A stretch of 64,000 bases of DNA from positions 40,248,784 through 40,312,783 of the forward strand of contig NC_089857.1 of assembly GCF_036373705.1 (NCBI RefSeq), in the 5' to 3' direction. The position numbers and the translations under genes are program-made. The notes below the pieces were generated by a model. It saw only the letters and a list, made by a program, of their open reading frames with translations. It searched no databases and was not told where the DNA came from. The number at the start of each line of letters is the position of its first letter. Position 1 is the stretch's first letter. Source of the DNA: Amia ocellicauda (lineage: Eukaryota > Chordata > Actinopteri > Amiiformes > Amiidae). This document shows, in pieces, positions 59,101-64,000 of the stretch.

Positions 59101-62100
59101 ATTAATATTACTGCTATAGTACAGGTACAGGTTTGTAGTGCGTGTTATTAGCAGGGGAGCCACAGTTTTGACTTCATCCGGCCCCAGGTTTCTTGTGCAT
59201 CCTGAATCCCCAGGGCAGATGTTAAAGCTCCTAACAGGGGGTTCCAGCAGAGGAGAAAGAATCAGGGAAACACCTGCCTGCGTCGCCCTGTTTACACCCC
59301 AGGACAAAATGCCATATCAAACGTGTCCCTCGTAGTGGATGCCCTACTGAGTCTGGTTACAAGATGGGTAGGGAGCTCAATCTATAACTGTATTCAAGTG
59401 ATGCAATCCCCAAGGGCTTCCACAGGGACAATAATATTCCCACCGCAGCTGGCATCAAAGCAAACACCAGTCAGTACAGTGACCTGGAGACTGGGGCTGT
59501 GCATGGCATGCTAGATTGTTAGAAAGACTCTCAGCCTGCTTGGGTGATTCGGTGGCTGTGTTCCCAGGCTCATGAGAGGGTGCTGTATGTCGTAGAGCTG
59601 TGGAAAGGGGCTCGGTGTCGTGTGTTTGATCTGAACGAACTGGCCGATTATCCCAAACTCACAAAAAAAGTTAAATTATGGCTGCTGAGGGTATTAGTGT
59701 TAGTCTGTCCCTTTGCCTTTTCTTTGTTGATGGAAGTATATGATAGTTATTAGTTAATTAGTTATTCCTTTTTGTTTTGTTTTGGAAAACCTTTGTGTCA
59801 TAAATGTCTCCGAGGTTACCAAGTACCAGTTCATCAATTCTTCCTGCAAATACAGTCTCCTAAACCCAGTGGAGCTCCTTCACATATTATATAATCATAG
59901 CCAATTAGGCACCAATTTTTAATGAACCTTCAGTGTCCAAGGTTGTGACACTACTCGTTCGTGCCAATTCCGCTGTCGCTGTACGTTCAAGCGACAGCAA
60001 GCTGGAGGAAATCAAAGGGATGCCCCTCGTGAATACCTGGTTTAATCTGCCCTTGAAATACTTCACACGTCTCTGGCTGTTTTGGAAATGAACACCTTTC
60101 TATTGATCTTGAAGCCGAAAAAAAGCCTGGTTTTGGAAAAGACTGCTGTTGTATCCTGAATATATTCACACAAACACCCTTACCGTTTCTCTCTCGCTCT
60201 CTGTATATGCAACTAACTGTCTCTTGAGCAATATTGTTTAAAATAAAAAATGTAAAGTAAACACTGCAGCTGCTTGTCACAAGACTTTGCTCTAGATCTG
60301 TACTGCGTATTCACAAGCAAGTATGTAGAGAAAGGAAACAATGTTACCAGCACCATGGCAGGAACATATCAATATCAGTGTGTATAAGCGATTTAAAAAG
60401 TGATCAGCGTGAATAAATAATAAAGGAAGACATTAATAATGAATAAATGATGTCAGTGGCAAACAAGATCACAGAATGAATACACTGATTGTCAAGGCTT
60501 TCTGTTCCAGAAATAAATTTGCATTTGTTTTTCTGAAAGTAACTGTAAGCAGGTACACATCAAAAGCAAGAAAACAGATGTGTGGAAAAAGATGAATAAA
60601 ATGAATAGATCTTTTTTTATGTAAACATAGATTCTTAGATTTTACAGGATTGTTTCAAAGATCAAAGAACTGGAGCACATTTTGCATGAGATCAAAATGC
60701 TTTGAAGGTTGTCGTTTTAATTTCCCCGGCCAATTAAGCACCTACGGAGTCAAGCTTCTTCCTATAGTGTATTCCTAATTTTCTCAATTTCAAGAGTCAT
60801 TACAGGACTGTCTCTTTCAACACCTCAATACTCTGTATATCAAAAAAGAGTCACTATATCCCACACTTTCTGTTAGCTAAGAAGGGTAGAAATGACCCTC
60901 TCATGAGAATACAGTGACAATCTAGAACTCTTCAGTCTGAAGAGATTTAAAGATGTCTTGCTGTGTCCTTTTGAACGGGATTGTTTATAATGTGGATAGG
61001 GATAACTGAAAAAATAACAGATCAGCAGATACAAAAGGACATGCATTCTATTTTATAACATTTAATTTGAGGAGGAGCACAATATGAAGCAACATAACTT
61101 AAGTGACAGAAGACATTATTACAGTAGCAGAAATGTGAATATTGCTTGACTCACCAGCTATTCGAGCAGCTACACCGCTGTTTACATTACTGTCTGCTTC
61201 CCACACGGCTCTGAAACAGAATGAACACAAAGCTCTCAGAGAAGACAAGAATCCTTGGTCTCTCACTGTCTTTACAGCCCTCTTTATTTCCCCAACAAGG
61301 CAGCAGGAAAGCAGGCAAAGGAGAAAAGCTGCTGCTCAGTCTGCCAGCAAAGACGATTCATAAACTCAAAGGAGAGAAAAAGAAGGAGAAGCAGAAGAGG
61401 AAACAATTCTTCTTCAAAAGCAAAACAAAACCCGGGGGAAGATCTGCGTGGCTGTTTAATTAGGGATTGCGTTCTCCGGCTCCCTGCCGTGAGATGCCCT
61501 GGGAATGAATATGCAATGAGGCCGTGTGTCTTTGAGCCGGCGCGGCGGCAGGTTTTGAGTGGCAGGGCTCTCCTGCAGAGTGAGACAGGGCTTCATACGG
61601 CACGGCGGACTCTCTCGCTGCCGAGGCGCACAGGAGTGCTGCTACACAAACCTCCCCTGTGCTTGTTAATTGAGCCGCACAGTCTGGAAAGAAAGAATGG
61701 GACTCGTGGGGGAAGAGAAAAAAGAAAAGAAGAAAAAGGCAAAGATTCAGCATAATAGGGGGCTGGGAGTCTGACGGACAAGTGTGCAGTCTACTGAGTA
61801 ATGGGTGAGGAAATGCACTTGTAAAAGATGGCTCTATCCCCCTTTTTCCAGCCATTCAGAAGATGCTGTGTGTTCACTCCTAATTCTACAACCTTGGCCT
61901 TGTTTTTATAACTGCACAGCCAGCATCATGATGCCTATTTTTAAAAAATTTCAGGTGTTGTTATTTCAGTTTCTCCAGAGCAGCATCAGGAAGCTTTCTG
62001 TTTCTATGAAGAGATAAAAACCTCACAGAGAACTCATACCTTAATATACTAATAATATTTGACTGCAACATCTGTATGTTCACTTGGTGATTTAAATGCA

Positions 62101-64000
62101 TTTCAAATTCAAAACACAAGCTCATATAGTGCAGATACATACAGACACAAATTCACACTTTCTCTGTGTGACGGGAGACCCTCACATAGGTTACATGGAC
62201 ATTGAATGTTCCCTGTAATTATATTTACAATTAAATGCACTTAACATTTATATTTAATGGGATCTCACTCATCATTTCATCTATTCATTGTTGCTAACTG
62301 TTATCAGTACTATTTCGCCATTCACATCAAAACAGGTCATTAATTGCTGCCATAATTATGATTGACAGTTTTAGTTTAAATTAACAAGGTAATTGTGACT
62401 TAATTTGATTTAATCAGCTGTGCCCAGTTTAAAAGGAGAGAGAAGTTAGCTAGTCAGGAGTGGCCGTAAGAAGGCTGAGTTAGTTGGACGTGCTTCGCCT
62501 TCAGCAGCGTGCCCTAAATCTCTTTGTGTTTGTTTATGTATTTGAAGTCTTTTGCTAATTTTTATGGCCAGGTATGGCCAGCCCGCGACACTCTGAGTAA
62601 CATTTTAAATCCTTTGTGTCCCGAAGACTATATAATACACAGGTTAAAAGACATGAGAATAAGCCTGTGACTTTTTATATTCCCTAACACAGAGTTGTTA
62701 TACTTACAAAGTGAAACCAGACTCTTCCTTATACCTACACAGCTTGGTGCCTGATGTTACTCAATACTGGACTGGATACTGGAGTATTAAACCATTTATT
62801 TGCTCAGTTGAAATCCCATCAGTGACCACTAACCACTTAGCAGTTCAGCCTATATTTATATTCTGGGCAAAGGAGCAGTTGCTATGATTCACCAAAACAC
62901 ACCTCTCTATAATAACTTGATAGCAAAACTCAGACCAATAAATCCTCCCAGAGTGAACATTAAATCTCTAAAGCTTTCTAGAAAAGTACTGCCTGTGGTA
63001 CAATCTGAGCTATGTCTCTTTATATTTTGATAACCCATCCATTGGAAGTCGTTCTGGTTGTCTGGTTGACAATACATCTAAAAATGTAATAAATATTTTA
63101 GCTATCTGATGAATACCACAAACAGCAAGATATTTATACAGAAGCAATGAGAAAATGTAAGCCCCCGAACATGAGACGGTTTATAAGCACACCGACTGCA
63201 CAATATGAATATCATATCATTTTTGCTAAGGCTTTTTCTTGCCTTTTTCACTACTTTAGGAAAAAAACAGGAAACATACCGTGGAGGCAATCAATACTGG
63301 AATAGTTTGTTGCCACATCAAATATCAACGTCAACAGAATAAAAAACAAGGGACAACAATAGAAACAAACTGGGGTATTTAATATATGAATGCAGAGGGT
63401 GTAACGTAGGTTTCTGAGAATGATTTGTGAGCGAAAGTCAACACACACCTCTCCTGGTTCTTGATGCCTTGCAATCAGGGCCTGGAGTGAAGAAGAACTT
63501 GGACGCACTTGTCAAACATCAATTAAAAACTCATCTCCACTACGCTGGACTGCAGGTATTCACCCCCTGGCCCTCGATTCTGTAGAGACTATCGATGACG
63601 CCGCCAGCAGCCTGAAATGTCTGGAACGGCCAGATTCGAAAAGGGAAAATATGCAGGGAGGGAATCAGCGGGAGTTAGTGATCCTTTATTAAACAAGGTA
63701 TACATCACACAGAGAAAAGAAAGAGCCGTCCCTTCATCTGACACAGAGTATAACTTTTACCTCCAGAGGCAGGCGGCTTTTTTCCACAGCTGACACATAC
63801 TCTTCCCCGGCAACCCAAACTATCCCAGGTGCCAAGCAACGGGAGTGATTACAAGAGATGCCCCCTTTCCCCAAATAAACAATGCAATCAGGTTTTACGA
63901 CCCTCTGGATTTATGGAGGCCAAGTGCACTGAACACTCGGCTATGGTTACCGGATAACAGCATGCAATAAGCCGTCCGAGGAGATCTCTTCAGCCGCGCC

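Larger units (their letters stand above)
53664..64000. other. right flank, no supported gene
   Basis: No exon with splice context or family resemblance was found. The stretch holds microsatellites, (CA)n at 53,730, AAAAC units at 54,358-54,397 and (TA)n at 56,113, and AT-rich unique DNA. GC-richer patches at about 57,580-57,990 and 61,480-61,700 could be conserved noncoding elements. nim1k 5' noncoding exons may lie in the first few kilobases. Confidence 0.5.

Noticed and set aside
1-64000. CRISPR arrays, bacterial operons, viral or toxin genes
   Set aside because: Nothing of the kind was seen. Tandem repeats present are microsatellites and minisatellites, and genes have vertebrate intron structure.

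Overview
This window is vertebrate nuclear DNA, most likely from a ray-finned fish. It has small exons with GT/AG introns, AATAAA poly(A) signals, TATA/CCAAT promoters in CpG-rich islands, fish-type Tc1/mariner elements, an L2-like LINE end, a tRNA-derived SINE, and abundant microsatellites. There is no prokaryotic-style gene packing. The species cannot be named from the sequence alone.

Layout. Positions 1-28,500 are a gene desert with scattered repeats: an eroded reverse-transcriptase relic near 1.0 kb, a SINE near 12.9 kb, a pair of 87-bp repeats at 15.9 and 17.7 kb, and a full-length Tc1 element at 22.9-24.5 kb. It also holds several GC-richer islands that may be regulatory. Positions 28,560-39,180 hold three GADD45-gamma-type genes: copy 1 (-), copy 2 (-) and copy 3 (+). 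Positions 40,527-47,480 hold creb3 (-), an ER-anchored bZIP transcription factor. A second Tc1 element lies at 47.8-49.05 kb. Positions 49,652-53,663 hold nim1k (-), an AMPK-related kinase. Positions 53.7-64 kb show no gene that I can support.

The most interesting region is the GADD45 cluster. Copies 2 and 3 share 240 bp of perfect identity in inverted orientation, covering their middle exon and both splice sites. Copy 3 also shares a perfect 77-bp tract, and a related intron, with copy 1. Copy 3 is therefore a mosaic, best explained by recent gene conversion. Interspersed with the genes are six short, same-strand, degenerate copies of a module. Its order is GGCACACGCTGCT-like block, octamer-like TTTGCAT followed by GTAAAG, SOX-like ACAATGG, E-box and GGGGGAGGG. 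I read these as a duplicated enhancer family of the cluster and consider this the best candidate for something undescribed.

Functionally the three gene families are linked only loosely, through stress signalling: GADD45 proteins (growth arrest and MAP3K4-p38 signalling), CREB3 (ER/Golgi-regulated transcription) and NIM1 (an AMPK-family kinase). Their linkage agrees with my recollection that GADD45G and CREB3 are on human chromosome 9, NIM1K is on human 5p, and these segments are joined on the chicken Z chromosome. That suggests an ancestral neighbourhood rather than an operon-like unit.
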